From Vulcanococcus sp. (GTDB lineage: Bacteria > Cyanobacteriota > Cyanobacteriia > PCC-6307 > Cyanobiaceae): 64,000 nucleotides of DNA. The stretch spans positions 186,001 through 250,000 of the forward strand of contig JAHUZV010000024.1 of NCBI GenBank assembly GCA_019264575.1, written 5' to 3'. Made by a program: the position numbers and the translations under genes. Numbering within the stretch: the first letter of the stretch is position 1; every line of letters begins with the position of its first letter. Below are positions 17,696-26,064 of this stretch, one piece after another. The notes under the pieces were generated by a model that ran no database searches, was not told where the DNA came from, and saw nothing but the letters and a program-made list of their open reading frames with translations.

Positions 17696-18889
17696 ATGCG
17701 CCGCACCGCCCCTGCTGCCACGACCGCTGCTCCGGCTGCCTCGCTGCGGGCGCGGGTGCATGGGGCCGGCCCTACCGGCGCACTCACGGCCTTGGCGATG
17801 GCCCGCAGTGGGTGGGCAGTGGAGCTGTGGGATCCCCTGCCCCCCGCGGCCCTGCTCGAGCGCAGTCGCGCCTATGCGCTCACCCACTCCAGTGCTGAGT
17901 TGCTGCAGAGCCTGAATCTTTGGCAGGCCCTGCAGCCGCATCTGGCGCCGTTTTGCCGCTTGGAGCTTTGCGATCAGGCCCTGCAGCAGCGGGTGTCGTT
18001 TCTGGGGGGTGATCTGCCCAGTCGCCCCGGAGCTGAGGCTCAAGATGCTGTGGGCTGGATCCTGCAGCACCGCCCCTTGATGGCTCTGTTGCTGCAGGAG
18101 CTTGAGCGGCAGCCGCGCTTGGAGTTGCATCTCGGTGATGCCGCGGGCCCAGGGGCTGAGAGGGCCGTGGATTTGGAGGTGGCTGCCGATGGCCACCACT
18201 CGCTGCGCCGCCGCGCCGCCGGCATTCGTCACTGGCATCGCCCCTATCGCCAGGGTTGCCTCACGGTGCAGGTGAGGCTGCGGGGATCCCAGCCCGACCA
18301 AGCCTGGGAACTTTTCCGCCCTGAAGGCCCGTTTGCCGTGCTCCCCCTGGGAGACGACGCCTTCCAGCTGGTGTGGAGTGCACCGCTGCCCCGGCTGCAG
18401 CAGCTGGAGGCTCTTGAGCCCGCGGCTTTTCTGGATGCCCTCAGCGCCGCTCTGCCGGAGCAGCTGCAAGCGGAAGTGCTGCTCGATCGGCCGCGGGCGT
18501 TTCCCGTGGCGCTGGATTGGGCTTGGCCGCTGCAGCGCAAGGGTGTGGTGCTCGTGGGTGAGGCGGCGCATCGCTCCCACCCCGTGGGCGGCCAGGGCCT
18601 CAATCTCTGCTGGCGGGATGTGGCGGTGTTGCAGCAGTTGGCGGCTCGCGCGGCGTCTGGTCGCCTGCCGCTGCGGCAGCTGCCACGGCGCTACGCCGCC
18701 CGCCGCTGGCTCGATATCGCGTTGGTGCTGCTGGCCACCGATGCGTTGGTGCGCCTGTTCTCCAATCGCCAGCCGTTGCTGCTGCCCTTGCGCCGGCTGG
18801 CACTCGCGCTGCTGGGGCGCTTCAGCTGGCTTCGGGCCGTGAGCCTCAGCGCCATGAGCGATGGCCCTTGCCGCCTGCGCTGGCCCTGA
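17696..18889 (+). CDS. UbiH-type FAD-dependent hydroxylase
   Basis: Flavoprotein monooxygenase of the UbiH/Coq6 family, 397 residues. After a 20-residue Ala-rich lead it has a variant FAD fingerprint VHGAGPTGALTALAMARSG. The second flavin motif follows later (VVLVGEAAHRSHPVGGQGLN), with the conserved Asp of the usual GDA replaced by Glu. Cyanobacteria use plastoquinone, so the natural substrate could be a quinone precursor or another isoprenoid or aromatic compound. The ATG at 17696 was chosen because earlier in-frame starts lie inside the hli terminator. Confidence 0.85.
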   Translation: MRRTAPAATTAAPAASLRARVHGAGPTGALTALAMARSGWAVELWDPLPPAALLERSRAYALTHSSAELLQSLNLWQALQPHLAPFCRLELCDQALQQRVSFLGGDLPSRPGAEAQDAVGWILQHRPLMALLLQELERQPRLELHLGDAAGPGAERAVDLEVAADGHHSLRRRAAGIRHWHRPYRQGCLTVQVRLRGSQPDQAWELFRPEGPFAVLPLGDDAFQLVWSAPLPRLQQLEALEPAAFLDALSAALPEQLQAEVLLDRPRAFPVALDWAWPLQRKGVVLVGEAAHRSHPVGGQGLNLCWRDVAVLQQLAARAASGRLPLRQLPRRYAARRWLDIALVLLATDALVRLFSNRQPLLLPLRRLALALLGRFSWLRAVSLSAMSDGPCRLRWP

Positions 18890-18918
18890 TCAGGATGGCG
18901 GCACGCTGAGGGCAGGCC

Positions 18919-19134
18919 ATGGTGATCAGCAGTTCGCCCCAGCCGCCGCCGAGCCCTGCGCTGCTGCGCTATCTGCGCCATGAGCTGGGGCTTAGTGATA
19001 ACGCCCTGCAGCTGGGTTTACGGCAATCGGAGCAGGAGCAGGCCCCCCTGCCGGTGGTGCTCTGGCGCTTCGGCCTGATCAGCCTCGAGCAGTTCGATCA
19101 GGTGCTCGGCTGGCAGGCCGCGCTCGATCCGTAG
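18919..19134 (+). CDS. DUF2949 family protein
   Basis: A 71-residue soluble helical protein with the DUF2949 pattern: LLRYLRHELGLSDNALQLGL, then PLPVVLWRFGLISLEQFDQV. This resembles a compact helix-turn-helix pair. The family is common in cyanobacteria and has no assigned function. It follows the hydroxylase after 29 bases on the same strand and is convergent with apt. Confidence 0.8.
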   Translation: MVISSSPQPPPSPALLRYLRHELGLSDNALQLGLRQSEQEQAPLPVVLWRFGLISLEQFDQVLGWQAALDP

Positions 19135-19146
19135 GGCGGGGCGCCC

Positions 19147-19671
19147 TCAGTACACGATCAGCGATTCCACCGGTACCGATTCAGGGAGCTTGGCTTTGCC
19201 GCCGAGGTCAGCCAGTTCCACGATGAAGGCAAAGCCGCAGAGTTCACCGCCCACCCGGTGCACCAGCTCTGCGCAGGCGCCGGCGGTGCCGCCGGTGGCG
19301 AGCAGATCGTCCACGATCAGCACCCGCGGCCGGTGTTCAAACCCATCGGGGATGATCTCGAGCCGGTCGCTGCCGTATTCGAGGGTGTAATCCACACCGA
19401 TCACCTCACCGGGGAGCTTGCCGGGTTTGCGCACCGGGCTGAAACCGATGTTGCGGGCTGTGGCCAGAGCCGTGCCCACGATGAAGCCGCGCGACTCAAT
19501 GCCCACGATCAGATCGGGGGCCAGCTGATCGCACACAGCTCCCATCTGGCGCATCACTTCCTGCCAGGCCAGGGGGCTGCGCATCAGCGGCGTGATGTCG
19601 CGAAACAGGATGCCCGGCTTCGGAAAGTCGGGGATGTCACGCACCAGGCCACGCAGATCAAGGGTGGTCAT
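19147..19671 (-). CDS. apt: adenine phosphoribosyltransferase
   Basis: Salvages adenine to AMP using PRPP. The 174-residue product starts [20 protein letters not shown], the standard Apt opening. [17 protein letters not shown] and the PRPP-binding motif [14 protein letters not shown] follow. The frame is open well upstream (to 20265), but that extension covers the divergent DUF3038 gene and is not family-like. It is divergent from DUF3038 across 39 bases. Confidence 0.95.
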   Translation of the reverse strand: MTTLDLRGLVRDIPDFPKPGILFRDITPLMRSPLAWQEVMRQMGAVCDQLAPDLIVGIESRGFIVGTALATARNIGFSPVRKPGKLPGEVIGVDYTLEYGSDRLEIIPDGFEHRPRVLIVDDLLATGGTAGACAELVHRVGGELCGFAFIVELADLGGKAKLPESVPVESLIVY

Positions 19672-19710
19672 GGTCGACGGATCGGGTGCGCAGCTGGCAG
19701 TATCGCAGCC

Positions 19711-20247
19711 ATGGCTGATGCTCCTGTGCAACCCCAGCGCTCGCTCTCCCGGCGGGGTCTGGAGCGGCTCGATCTGTTGCTCCTCTCCGCTGAAGCGCTC
19801 GACCTCAACGGCGGTGAAGCGATGGTGTGGCTGAGCGAGGAGATGGGGCTCACCGATCTTTTCCCCAACCGGGTGGAGCTTTGGAAGCGCCGCTGCAGCA
19901 ACCCGCTGCGGCGCACCACCCGCCGTGATCGGATCACGGAAGCGGAGGCTGATGGCCTGATCCGCATCCTCAACGCCTTGGCGGATCGGCTCTATCCGAT
20001 GTTGCGCAGCCTGCTCTCCTCGGCCGAGCCCCCCCAGCTCAGTGAACAGCGCTGGGCTTTGTTCCGCGGCCGCCTGCAGGAGCTGCTGAAGGAGCGCTTC
20101 AACCCCCGTCGCGGTGGGGTGCAGCGGTTGCTGGATCCCCAGGAGGGCCCTCAGCTCTGCCGCGAACTGATTCAGACCATGGCCCTCAGCGCTGGCTCTG
20201 GTGGATTCACGAGGCTCAAGGCCAGCCTGATGGACGCAGCGGCCTGA
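19711..20247 (+). CDS. DUF3038 family protein
   Basis: A 178-residue soluble protein with the DUF3038 features: a start helix [21 protein letters not shown], then [22 protein letters not shown] and a basic helix-rich second half ([17 protein letters not shown]). Function is unknown. It is paired with the DUF4335 gene 25 bases downstream, as I recall for many cyanobacteria, which suggests a joint role. Confidence 0.82.
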   Translation: MADAPVQPQRSLSRRGLERLDLLLLSAEALDLNGGEAMVWLSEEMGLTDLFPNRVELWKRRCSNPLRRTTRRDRITEAEADGLIRILNALADRLYPMLRSLLSSAEPPQLSEQRWALFRGRLQELLKERFNPRRGGVQRLLDPQEGPQLCRELIQTMALSAGSGGFTRLKASLMDAAA

Positions 20248-20272
20248 TCCGCAGCACGACAGCAACCCTGCG

Positions 20273-20869
20273 ATGAAACTGACCAGCCGCTACGAACAAA
20301 CCAGCTGCCGGCTGGTGCTTGAGGGTTTGCCAGATCTCTCAGCCGGCCAGAGCAGCCAGACGATCGGCATCCTCACGGGATTCAGCCTGGCCCTCGCCGG
20401 CAAGACCGAGCTCGAAGGCCAGCGCGATCACCTGCAAGCACTGCTGAATGTGGTGCTGCCCTACGCCCGCGGTTTGATCAGCGGTGTGGCCAGGCCCCAG
20501 GGCGCTGAGGATGTGCCCGTGGCGATCCGCCCTGTGGATGGCCAGCACGAGCTCGAGCTGCGCAGCAGCCAGCCCAACACGCCTCCGCTGCGCCTCCCCC
20601 TCGACGACGCGGAGCTGAGCGATCTGGTGCGCTGCCTCGATCGCCTTCAGCTCGATCCGCAGGTGGCGGTGCCGCTGCAATGGCCGGCGCCCCAGCCGCT
20701 GCGCCGATCGGAATTGCGCCATCGCCTGCCGCTGGCCCGCCGGGTGGCGGCTCCTCTCACTGGCATTGCGGCGCTGCTGGTGGCGGGTGTGCTCGCCTCG
20801 CTGTTGCCCACACCGAAGCCGCCAGCGAGCGCTCCGGCCGCGGTGAGCACCCCCGCGCGCGGTGGTTGA
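20273..20869 (+). CDS. DUF4335 family protein
   Basis: A 198-residue protein beginning [21 protein letters not shown] with a beta-strand-rich first 130 residues. A basic linker and one C-terminal membrane helix ([20 protein letters not shown]) follow, then a Pro/Ala tail. It should be tail-anchored with its bulk in the cytoplasm. It is the usual partner of DUF3038, directly upstream. Function unknown. Confidence 0.82.
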   Translation: MKLTSRYEQTSCRLVLEGLPDLSAGQSSQTIGILTGFSLALAGKTELEGQRDHLQALLNVVLPYARGLISGVARPQGAEDVPVAIRPVDGQHELELRSSQPNTPPLRLPLDDAELSDLVRCLDRLQLDPQVAVPLQWPAPQPLRRSELRHRLPLARRVAAPLTGIAALLVAGVLASLLPTPKPPASAPAAVSTPARGG

Positions 20870-20905
20870 CGCCACCCCATATCCCTCCACACTTGCACTA
20901 CCGCA

Positions 20906-21154
20906 ATGAGCGACTTGAGCTGGTCTGAACTGCGTCGCCGTGTGACCCGCCTGGGCGCTTGCCTCGATGTGGTTGTGCGCAGCGATCCGGAGGTGTGCGG
21001 CCTCAGCGGCGAGCAGTTTCACCTCTCGCTCCACCACGGTGGTCAGGGCGACTGCAGCGTGGGCGATCTCAGCTTGGTGGATTGCCCCAATGAGCTGGTG
21101 CTGGTGGAGTTCGAACGCTGGATGCGGGGAGCTGGATACCGGATCGAGTCATGA
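20906..21154 (+). CDS. conserved hypothetical protein, 82 aa
   Basis: Small acidic protein (MSDLSWSELRRRVTRLGACLD...). It has alternating strands and ends in a helix VLVEFERWMRGAGYRIES. No known motif. Its stop overlaps the start of the next gene as ATGA, indicating translational coupling with that membrane protein. It follows the DUF3038/DUF4335 pair on the same strand. Confidence 0.6.
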   Translation: MSDLSWSELRRRVTRLGACLDVVVRSDPEVCGLSGEQFHLSLHHGGQGDCSVGDLSLVDCPNELVLVEFERWMRGAGYRIES

Positions 21155-21549
21155 GCCGTCGCCGCGGGCTGCAGGTTGTGGGTGGTGGCCGCGGTCAGCC
21201 GCCAGCTCCGCCGCGCACGGTGTTCCGGCAGCGCCGTAAGCCGCCGCGGTCGCGCCGCATCTTGGAGGCCGTGCTGCTGATGGCAGCCGGGGTGGGCCTG
21301 CTGGTGTTGCTCCTGCAGCTCCCGGAGCTGATCGATCTCGACAGCCTGCTGTTGATCAGCACCGCCATCGGCCATCTGATCGGCGGCCTGTCGCAGTTGC
21401 TGATGGGTGTGCTCCAGTTGCTCGCGGTGCTGGTGTTGGTGGCGATTGCCTTGCTGGCATTGCTGTTGTTGGTGGCCGGCCTGGTGCGGTTTGTGCGGGC
21501 CTTATTTGGGGCTGGCGCGGCCAAGGCGGCTCGCCTGCCGCGCCGCTGA
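21151..21549 (+). CDS. small two-helix membrane protein, 132 aa
   Basis: A very basic N-terminus (residues 1-40, many Arg and Pro) precedes two long hydrophobic segments (about 43-62 and 87-113), and the product ends with Arg. The start overlaps the preceding stop by four bases. It has no enzymatic motif. The positive-inside rule puts both ends in the cytoplasm. It lies 6 bases before ppk2. Confidence 0.6.
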   Translation: MSRRRGLQVVGGGRGQPPAPPRTVFRQRRKPPRSRRILEAVLLMAAGVGLLVLLLQLPELIDLDSLLLISTAIGHLIGGLSQLLMGVLQLLAVLVLVAIALLALLLLVAGLVRFVRALFGAGAAKAARLPRR

Positions 21550-21555
21550 GCGGTG

Positions 21556-22392
21556 ATGGGCAAATCCGCCAAGCCACCCCGTGTCTCTGAGCTGGATCAC
21601 GGGGCCGCCCTAGCTCCGATCGACCGCAAGCTGTACGCCAAGGAGCTGGCCCGCCTCCAGGTGGAGCTGGTGAAGATGCAGTACTGGGTGAAAGCCACGG
21701 GCTTTCGCCTGATGGTGCTGTTTGAGGGGCGCGACGCCGCCGGTAAGGGCGGCACGATCAAGCGCATCACCGAACCGCTCAATCCCCGCGGCTGCCGTGT
21801 GGTGGCTCTCGGCACCCCCAGCGATCAGCAGCGCAGCCAGTGGTATTTCCAGCGCTACGTGGAGCATTTCCCCTCAGGCGGGGAGATCGTGCTGTTTGAT
21901 CGCAGCTGGTACAACCGCGCTGGGGTGGAGCGGGTGATGGGCTTCTGCAGCGAGGAAGAGCTGCGGGAGTTTGAGCAGTCGTGCCCGGAGTTTGAGCGGA
22001 TGCTGGTGCGCTCCGGGATCGTGTTGCTCAAGTATTGGTTTTCGGTGAGCGACGCGGAGCAGGAAGCGCGCTTCCAGGCCCGCATCGACGATCCCGCCCG
22101 GCGCTGGAAGCTCAGCCCGATGGATCTGGAATCGCGCGATCGCTGGGAGCAGTTCTCCCGCGCCAAGGACGACATGTTCGCCCACACCAACATCCCCGAG
22201 GCGCCCTGGTTCACCGTGGAGGCTGACGACAAGCGCCGCGCCCGCCTCAACTGCATCCGCCACCTGCTGAGCAAGGTGCCCTACGAAGACATGACACCGC
22301 CGGCGCTGAAGCTGCCGCCGCGGCGCAAGGCCAAGGGCTACGAGCGGCCGCCGTTCAACGAGCAGTTCTTTGTGCCGAACGCCTATCCCTGA
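21556..22392 (+). CDS. ppk2: polyphosphate kinase 2
   Basis: PPK2-family kinase that moves phosphate between polyphosphate and nucleotides; many members prefer making GTP or ATP from polyphosphate. The 278-residue protein has the Walker A-like loop FEGRDAAGKGGTIKR, the Walker B region IVLFDRSWYNRAGVERVMG and the lid region, ending FNEQFFVPNAYP as in single-domain (class I) members. Start is ATG 21556 or the adjoining GTG 21553. Its 3' end overlaps a small convergent gene by 10 bases. Confidence 0.94.
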   Translation: MGKSAKPPRVSELDHGAALAPIDRKLYAKELARLQVELVKMQYWVKATGFRLMVLFEGRDAAGKGGTIKRITEPLNPRGCRVVALGTPSDQQRSQWYFQRYVEHFPSGGEIVLFDRSWYNRAGVERVMGFCSEEELREFEQSCPEFERMLVRSGIVLLKYWFSVSDAEQEARFQARIDDPARRWKLSPMDLESRDRWEQFSRAKDDMFAHTNIPEAPWFTVEADDKRRARLNCIRHLLSKVPYEDMTPPALKLPPRRKAKGYERPPFNEQFFVPNAYP

Positions 22393-22499
22393 TGCAGCTG
22401 GCTGAACCACATGCCGGCCAGCTGCCAGCTTGACCAGAGAAAAACGGCCAGAAACACCCAATTGAGCCAGGCCGGCCGTTTGTCGTTGTCGAAAATCAT
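22383..22499 (-). CDS. 38-aa single-helix membrane protein
   Basis: An ATG-started frame of 38 codons: MIFDNDKRPAWLNWVFL..., one Trp-rich membrane helix, ending FSQLHQG. A charged N-terminus followed by a single helix with interfacial Trp residues is typical of small cyanobacterial membrane proteins such as photosystem or NDH accessory subunits. It overlaps the ppk2 end by 10 bases tail to tail. No family is recognised. The evidence is composition and topology only. Confidence 0.5.
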   Translation of the reverse strand: MIFDNDKRPAWLNWVFLAVFLWSSWQLAGMWFSQLHQG

Positions 22500-22526
22500 G
22501 CGCCGAGCCTAAGGGGCTGTGCTGGT

Positions 22527-22724
22527 TCAGGCCGCGCTGAGTGTGGCGCTGCGCTTTTGTCGCCTGAGCTCGTGCAGGCCTTCGAGTTGGTTGTGCACCG
22601 CCACTAGTTGCTGGCGGATGTGTTCGGTGTTCTCGAGCTTGGCGAGGTTGAGCAGGATCGCCTCGATCTGGGCCTTGCTGTCGATCAGCACGCGGCAGTC
22701 GGTCGTTCCGGGTTCGTAGGCCAT
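22527..22724 (-). CDS. conserved hypothetical protein, 65 aa
   Basis: Small soluble, mostly helical protein starting MAYEPGTTDCRVLIDSKAQIE, with a coiled-coil-like middle (AILLNLAKLENTEHIRQQLV) and a basic end. The CTCTAT-rich region before the ATG on this strand shows no clear Shine-Dalgarno site. Longer in-frame starts run into the tRNA-Ser gene and are rejected. Function unknown. Confidence 0.55.
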   Translation of the reverse strand: MAYEPGTTDCRVLIDSKAQIEAILLNLAKLENTEHIRQQLVAVHNQLEGLHELRRQKRSATLSAA

Positions 22725-22827
22725 AGAGAGGTGTGGACCATGTCCATGCAATCGCGCCGCTGAGGTCAGCGGTGTGTCAACGGCTGCAAACGGGGCACAG
22801 AGCCTTAAGAGTTTCTGGAGGCCAGAT

Positions 22828-22852
22828 GCCCCCCGCAGGTGGTGCAGGGGGC
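22828..22852 (-). terminator. G+C-rich hairpin downstream of tRNA-Ser
   Basis: A 10-bp stem with one mismatch (22828-22837 with 22843-22852) around a 5-base loop, 11 bases past the tRNA 3' end. It lacks a T run, so it may be a weak terminator or a processing element. Confidence 0.4.
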
Positions 22853-22863
22853 GACTGAAGCAA

Positions 22864-22948
22864 CGGAGAGGGTGGGATTCGAACCCACGGAAGCTTTCAC
22901 TTCGCCGGTTTTCAAGACCGGAGCCATCAACCACTCGACCACCTCTCC
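22864..22948 (-). tRNA. tRNA-Ser (UGA anticodon)
   Basis: An 85-base class II tRNA with a 7-bp acceptor stem (GGAGAGG/CCTCTCC), discriminator G, a D arm, and an anticodon arm CCGGT-CTTGAAA-ACCGG giving anticodon TGA. A long variable arm follows, then the T arm with GGTTCGAATCC. The 3' CCA is not encoded. It reads UCA (and UCN by wobble) serine codons. Confidence 0.96.
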
Positions 22949-22982
22949 AGCGGTCGACCCATGGGGCCGCAAAGAGTGTCTC

Positions 22983-23237
22983 ATGACTGCAACTCCCAGT
23001 GCATTCTCATTCAAGACTCATGAGAACGCGATTCAAGCTTGGGATGGCGCCTCTTGGGTTGTCGTTGCTGCCATGGCCGTTCTCTCCACCAACCTGTTGG
23101 CTCTGCGCACCCGCGAGCTGGCGGATCTGATCGAAACCCTGCCGGTGAGCCTGGCGCCTGAGCTGCACTACGAGCGCTGCTGCGAGCTGCTCGAGCAGCT
23201 CGCGATCGCCCTCGATCTACTGGCCGACAGCCGCTGA
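22983..23237 (+). CDS. conserved hypothetical protein, 84 aa
   Basis: Starts MTATPSAFSFKTHENAIQAWD. One hydrophobic stretch (WVVVAAMAVLSTNLLAL) precedes a helical acidic C-terminus with paired cysteines (LHYERCCELLEQLAIALDLL). It may be peripheral to a membrane. It begins 34 bases beyond the 5' end of tRNA-Ser, on the opposite strand, and overlaps the next convergent gene by 21 bases. No function recognised. Confidence 0.55.
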   Translation: MTATPSAFSFKTHENAIQAWDGASWVVVAAMAVLSTNLLALRTRELADLIETLPVSLAPELHYERCCELLEQLAIALDLLADSR

Positions 23238-23591
23238 AGCGGTGCTTGCTGGGCACTGCCCTGCGGCTGCATCGATCACCCGCTGAAGGTTGCCGGCGTT
23301 CTCCAGGCGCCAGCGAAAGGCTGCGAGCACGGTTTCCACGTGGGTGAGCGCCCCCAGGCAGCGGGGGTGCAGCACGCGTTGCTCCGCTACTTCCTCCTGG
23401 CGGATCAGAGCCTCGAGGGCGCTCCGGGCCTCCAGGCAGGTGTCCTGCTGCCGCGTGGCGCTGCAGCGGTTGAGGGCAGCAAACGCTGCACTGCGCGTAT
23501 TCACGGGTGGAGCCGCGGCTTCAGCTGCCAGGGCCGGTGGGAGATGGAGGGCCAGCAGCAGGGCCGGCCCGATGCGGATCAGCGTGGGCAC
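23217..23591 (-). CDS. putative exported protein, 124 aa
   Basis: From the GTG at 23591 the product starts with a signal-peptide-like segment (residues 1-23, VPTLIRIGPALLLALHLPPA, then LAA before a probable cleavage site). The mature part is helical with four Cys (CSATRQQDTC; HPRCLGAL; GQCPAS), possibly two disulfides. An earlier in-frame start at 23633 would hide the signal inside the protein. It overlaps the nrdJ end only if that longer start is used. Function unknown. Confidence 0.55.
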   Translation of the reverse strand: MPTLIRIGPALLLALHLPPALAAEAAAPPVNTRSAAFAALNRCSATRQQDTCLEARSALEALIRQEEVAEQRVLHPRCLGALTHVETVLAAFRWRLENAGNLQRVIDAAAGQCPASTASAAVGQ

Positions 23592-23599
23592 GCCCTCGA

Positions 23600-25972
23600 T
23601 CAGTTCTCCGGCTTCGCCAGCGGCAGCAGGCACTTGTCGGAGTCGCAGCCGGCGGGGCCAGCTTCCATCAGCTCGCCACTGTCGTAGCGCTGCAGGGCTT
23701 CGAAGAAGTCGCTGGTGCGGCGGCGGCCCACCACGTCGCTCTGCAGTTGCTCGTAGGTGGCGTGATCGATCGGCTCGAACGGCAGCCGCGGGAAGGTGGC
23801 GTTGGCATCGAAGCGAGCCAGCAGCGCGGCGGAGATGTAGCCCTCGCCTTTGTCGATGGCGGCGTGGATCGCATCGGTGAGCGGCTCGATCTCGTGCTCG
23901 CGGAACTCCACGGTGGCCGAGGTGTTGTGGGCCGTGTAGTGCTGCTGCACCTGCATGTAGAAGTCGAACTGGGCCATGGCGGAGAAGTTGTTGATCTCCA
24001 CGGCATCAGCGCCCGGGATGTTGGCCCAGCTCACTTCGGTGGGGATTTCCACCAGCCATTCGGTGCAGCGGGGATCGAAGGGATCGTTGAGCAGGCGGCC
24101 CTGCTCGTCTTTATCGCTCTGCGATGGCACGATCGTGTAGCCGTAGTCCATGCAGGCCAGCGCCACCGGATCGTTCTTGCGGAAGGTGATGCGGCGGATG
24201 AAGCGCTGAGCCTTGGGGGGGTGCCAGCCGGGGGAGGCGCCGGTGAGCAGGCTCTTGGTGCCGGCGGGCTGCACGGTGGTGCAGCGGTTGGGGCGGCGCA
24301 GGCCGTGGCGATCGCAGTAATCCCACACGGCCTTGTTCACGATCTCTTTCCAGCGGCGCAGGTACTCCGCTTCCTTGGCCTTGAAGCTGCGGCCTTCTTC
24401 GGTGTTGGGGCGGCCGGCTTCCCACCACTGCAGCCAAGGGGTGCCGAAGGCGTGCACGAAGAAGTCGAACAGGCCGGTGAAGCTCACGCCCACGATCGGA
24501 TCCCAGGCGCGGCTCTGGCGGTAACGCTCCACTTCAAAGCGGTGGTTGAGCAGGCAGGCCACGGCCAGGCCGCCGGCGGTGAAGGCCTCCTCCTGGGCCA
24601 CGTGATCCCCTGGATCGATGCGGTTGAGGTGGATCTCGGCCAGGTTGCAGTGGAAGTCGGCGCCGAGGATCTCGCCGCAGGGGTTGAGGCCGTAGCGGCC
24701 GAGGCGGTGCTCCAGCTCAGCGGCGCTGATCTCGGGGTGGTGCGTGGTGAGCCAGCGGCCGGCTTCCTCACGGCCCTGATCGCAGTAGATCTCGATGAAC
24801 TCGGCGCGCAGTTCGGGGGTGCTGAGCAGATCGGCGTTGGAGCGGGCGATCGCCTCCGGGGCGAACTGGATGGCGCCCTCACCGGATTGGAACTGCTTGG
24901 TCACGGCCTCGAGCACCGTGGCGCGATCGGGGCGGGTGTGGAACACACGGGTGTGGTTGGCCATCCGCAGGGCATCGCGCTCGGGATCGATGCGCCAATT
25001 GCCGTCGCTGTCTTGCTGCCAGAGGTTTTCCTTGGCGCCGGCGGCGGAGAGGTCTTCGGCGGCGAATTGACGCATGCCGGCGCTGCGGCGGATGTTGCCG
25101 GCCACGATCGTGACGGCCGCCTCATCGATCAGCAGGCAGCACTCAACAGATGTGAGCTGGCGGCCCTGGGCCTTACCCAGGATCTGAGCCACGCGGCCGT
25201 AGAGATCCTTGAGCTTCACAGGGTTGGCCATGCCGCCGAATCCCTTCAGCGTTTCGCCCACGGGGCGCACATCCGAGAGATCCACGCTGATCTCGATCGG
25301 GGTGCTGGCGTCGAAGCGCTGATCGCTGCAGAGCTCGAGCAGCAGCTGGTAGCTATCCACCCAGCCGCGGCGGGTGTCGCCCACCTTGATGAACACCTGC
25401 TGACCGTCGATGCGGTAGCTGGTGTGCTCCTGGCGCTCACCGGCGGGGGTGGCGCCGATGTCGCTCACCGCTTTGATCGCCAGCTGGTTGCGCACCGCCG
25501 GCAGGCGGTTGATCAGGTGCGGCTCGATGATGGCGCCGGTACCGCAGCCCATCATCGCCAGGTCCATCATCAGACCAAAGGCTTCCCAATCCACAAGGTT
25601 GGTGGAGGTGCAGTTGTAGGAGCCGGAGAAGTTCTCGCTCTGTTCAATCCAGGGGGTACCGCCGATCCACAGCCAGCGGCCGGACGGCAGGGCCTTCTGC
25701 TCAAGCTGCATACGGCGCAGCAGCTCCACTTCATGGGCGTTGAGATTGCCCAGCTTGCGCAGGCCCTCGAGATTGCGCTCGGCCACCTGATTCCAGCTTT
25801 CGCGGCCGCCGGCGGTCTTGCGCGAATAGGTGCGGTAGAAGACGGGGTTGGCGGCAGGTGCCGTGGCTGGGAAGTCAGGTCTGGGACCCTTAAGGGGCTC
25901 GCCCATGGCGGCGGTGCTTGGTCCAGGTACTGACAGGGTCACGGGGCTTGAACTAGGCGGTGCTCGAACCAT
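23600..25972 (-). CDS. nrdJ: adenosylcobalamin-dependent ribonucleotide reductase (class II)
   Basis: Reduces ribonucleotides (triphosphates in this family) to deoxyribonucleotides using B12, oxygen-independently. The 790-residue product has SGRWLWIGGTPW and NFSGSYNCTSTN in the N-terminal part, with the first redox cysteine in SYNC. The active-site loop is NPCGEIL, and the C-terminal CDSDKC carries the redox-active cysteine pair. No intein is present. The start could also be the ATG at 25906 (MGEPLKGPRPDF). No cobalamin riboswitch was seen in the short upstream gap. It is divergent from the methyltransferase. Confidence 0.94.
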   Translation of the reverse strand: MVRAPPSSSPVTLSVPGPSTAAMGEPLKGPRPDFPATAPAANPVFYRTYSRKTAGGRESWNQVAERNLEGLRKLGNLNAHEVELLRRMQLEQKALPSGRWLWIGGTPWIEQSENFSGSYNCTSTNLVDWEAFGLMMDLAMMGCGTGAIIEPHLINRLPAVRNQLAIKAVSDIGATPAGERQEHTSYRIDGQQVFIKVGDTRRGWVDSYQLLLELCSDQRFDASTPIEISVDLSDVRPVGETLKGFGGMANPVKLKDLYGRVAQILGKAQGRQLTSVECCLLIDEAAVTIVAGNIRRSAGMRQFAAEDLSAAGAKENLWQQDSDGNWRIDPERDALRMANHTRVFHTRPDRATVLEAVTKQFQSGEGAIQFAPEAIARSNADLLSTPELRAEFIEIYCDQGREEAGRWLTTHHPEISAAELEHRLGRYGLNPCGEILGADFHCNLAEIHLNRIDPGDHVAQEEAFTAGGLAVACLLNHRFEVERYRQSRAWDPIVGVSFTGLFDFFVHAFGTPWLQWWEAGRPNTEEGRSFKAKEAEYLRRWKEIVNKAVWDYCDRHGLRRPNRCTTVQPAGTKSLLTGASPGWHPPKAQRFIRRITFRKNDPVALACMDYGYTIVPSQSDKDEQGRLLNDPFDPRCTEWLVEIPTEVSWANIPGADAVEINNFSAMAQFDFYMQVQQHYTAHNTSATVEFREHEIEPLTDAIHAAIDKGEGYISAALLARFDANATFPRLPFEPIDHATYEQLQSDVVGRRRTSDFFEALQRYDSGELMEAGPAGCDSDKCLLPLAKPEN

Positions 25973-26064
25973 AACGCCACCGGTGGGGTCTGCAAGCAGT
26001 CGTTGCCACCATTGGCGGTGCAGCTCCGAGAATGCTGGATCCGCCCGGTTTCGCGCCTCTTCAG

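Noticed and set aside
19672..20265. Extended N-terminus of apt
   Set aside because: The extra 198 codons lie on top of the DUF3038 gene; the ATG at 19671 gives the exact family start.
22442..22481. AAACGGCC/GGCCGTTT inverted repeat as a terminator
   Set aside because: The loop is 24 bases, the repeat is inside the 38-residue gene and no T run follows the stem on a useful strand.
23507..25933. 808-codon open frame antisense to nrdJ
   Set aside because: nrdJ on the other strand is a complete, well-conserved gene; the antisense product is low-complexity and unlike any family.
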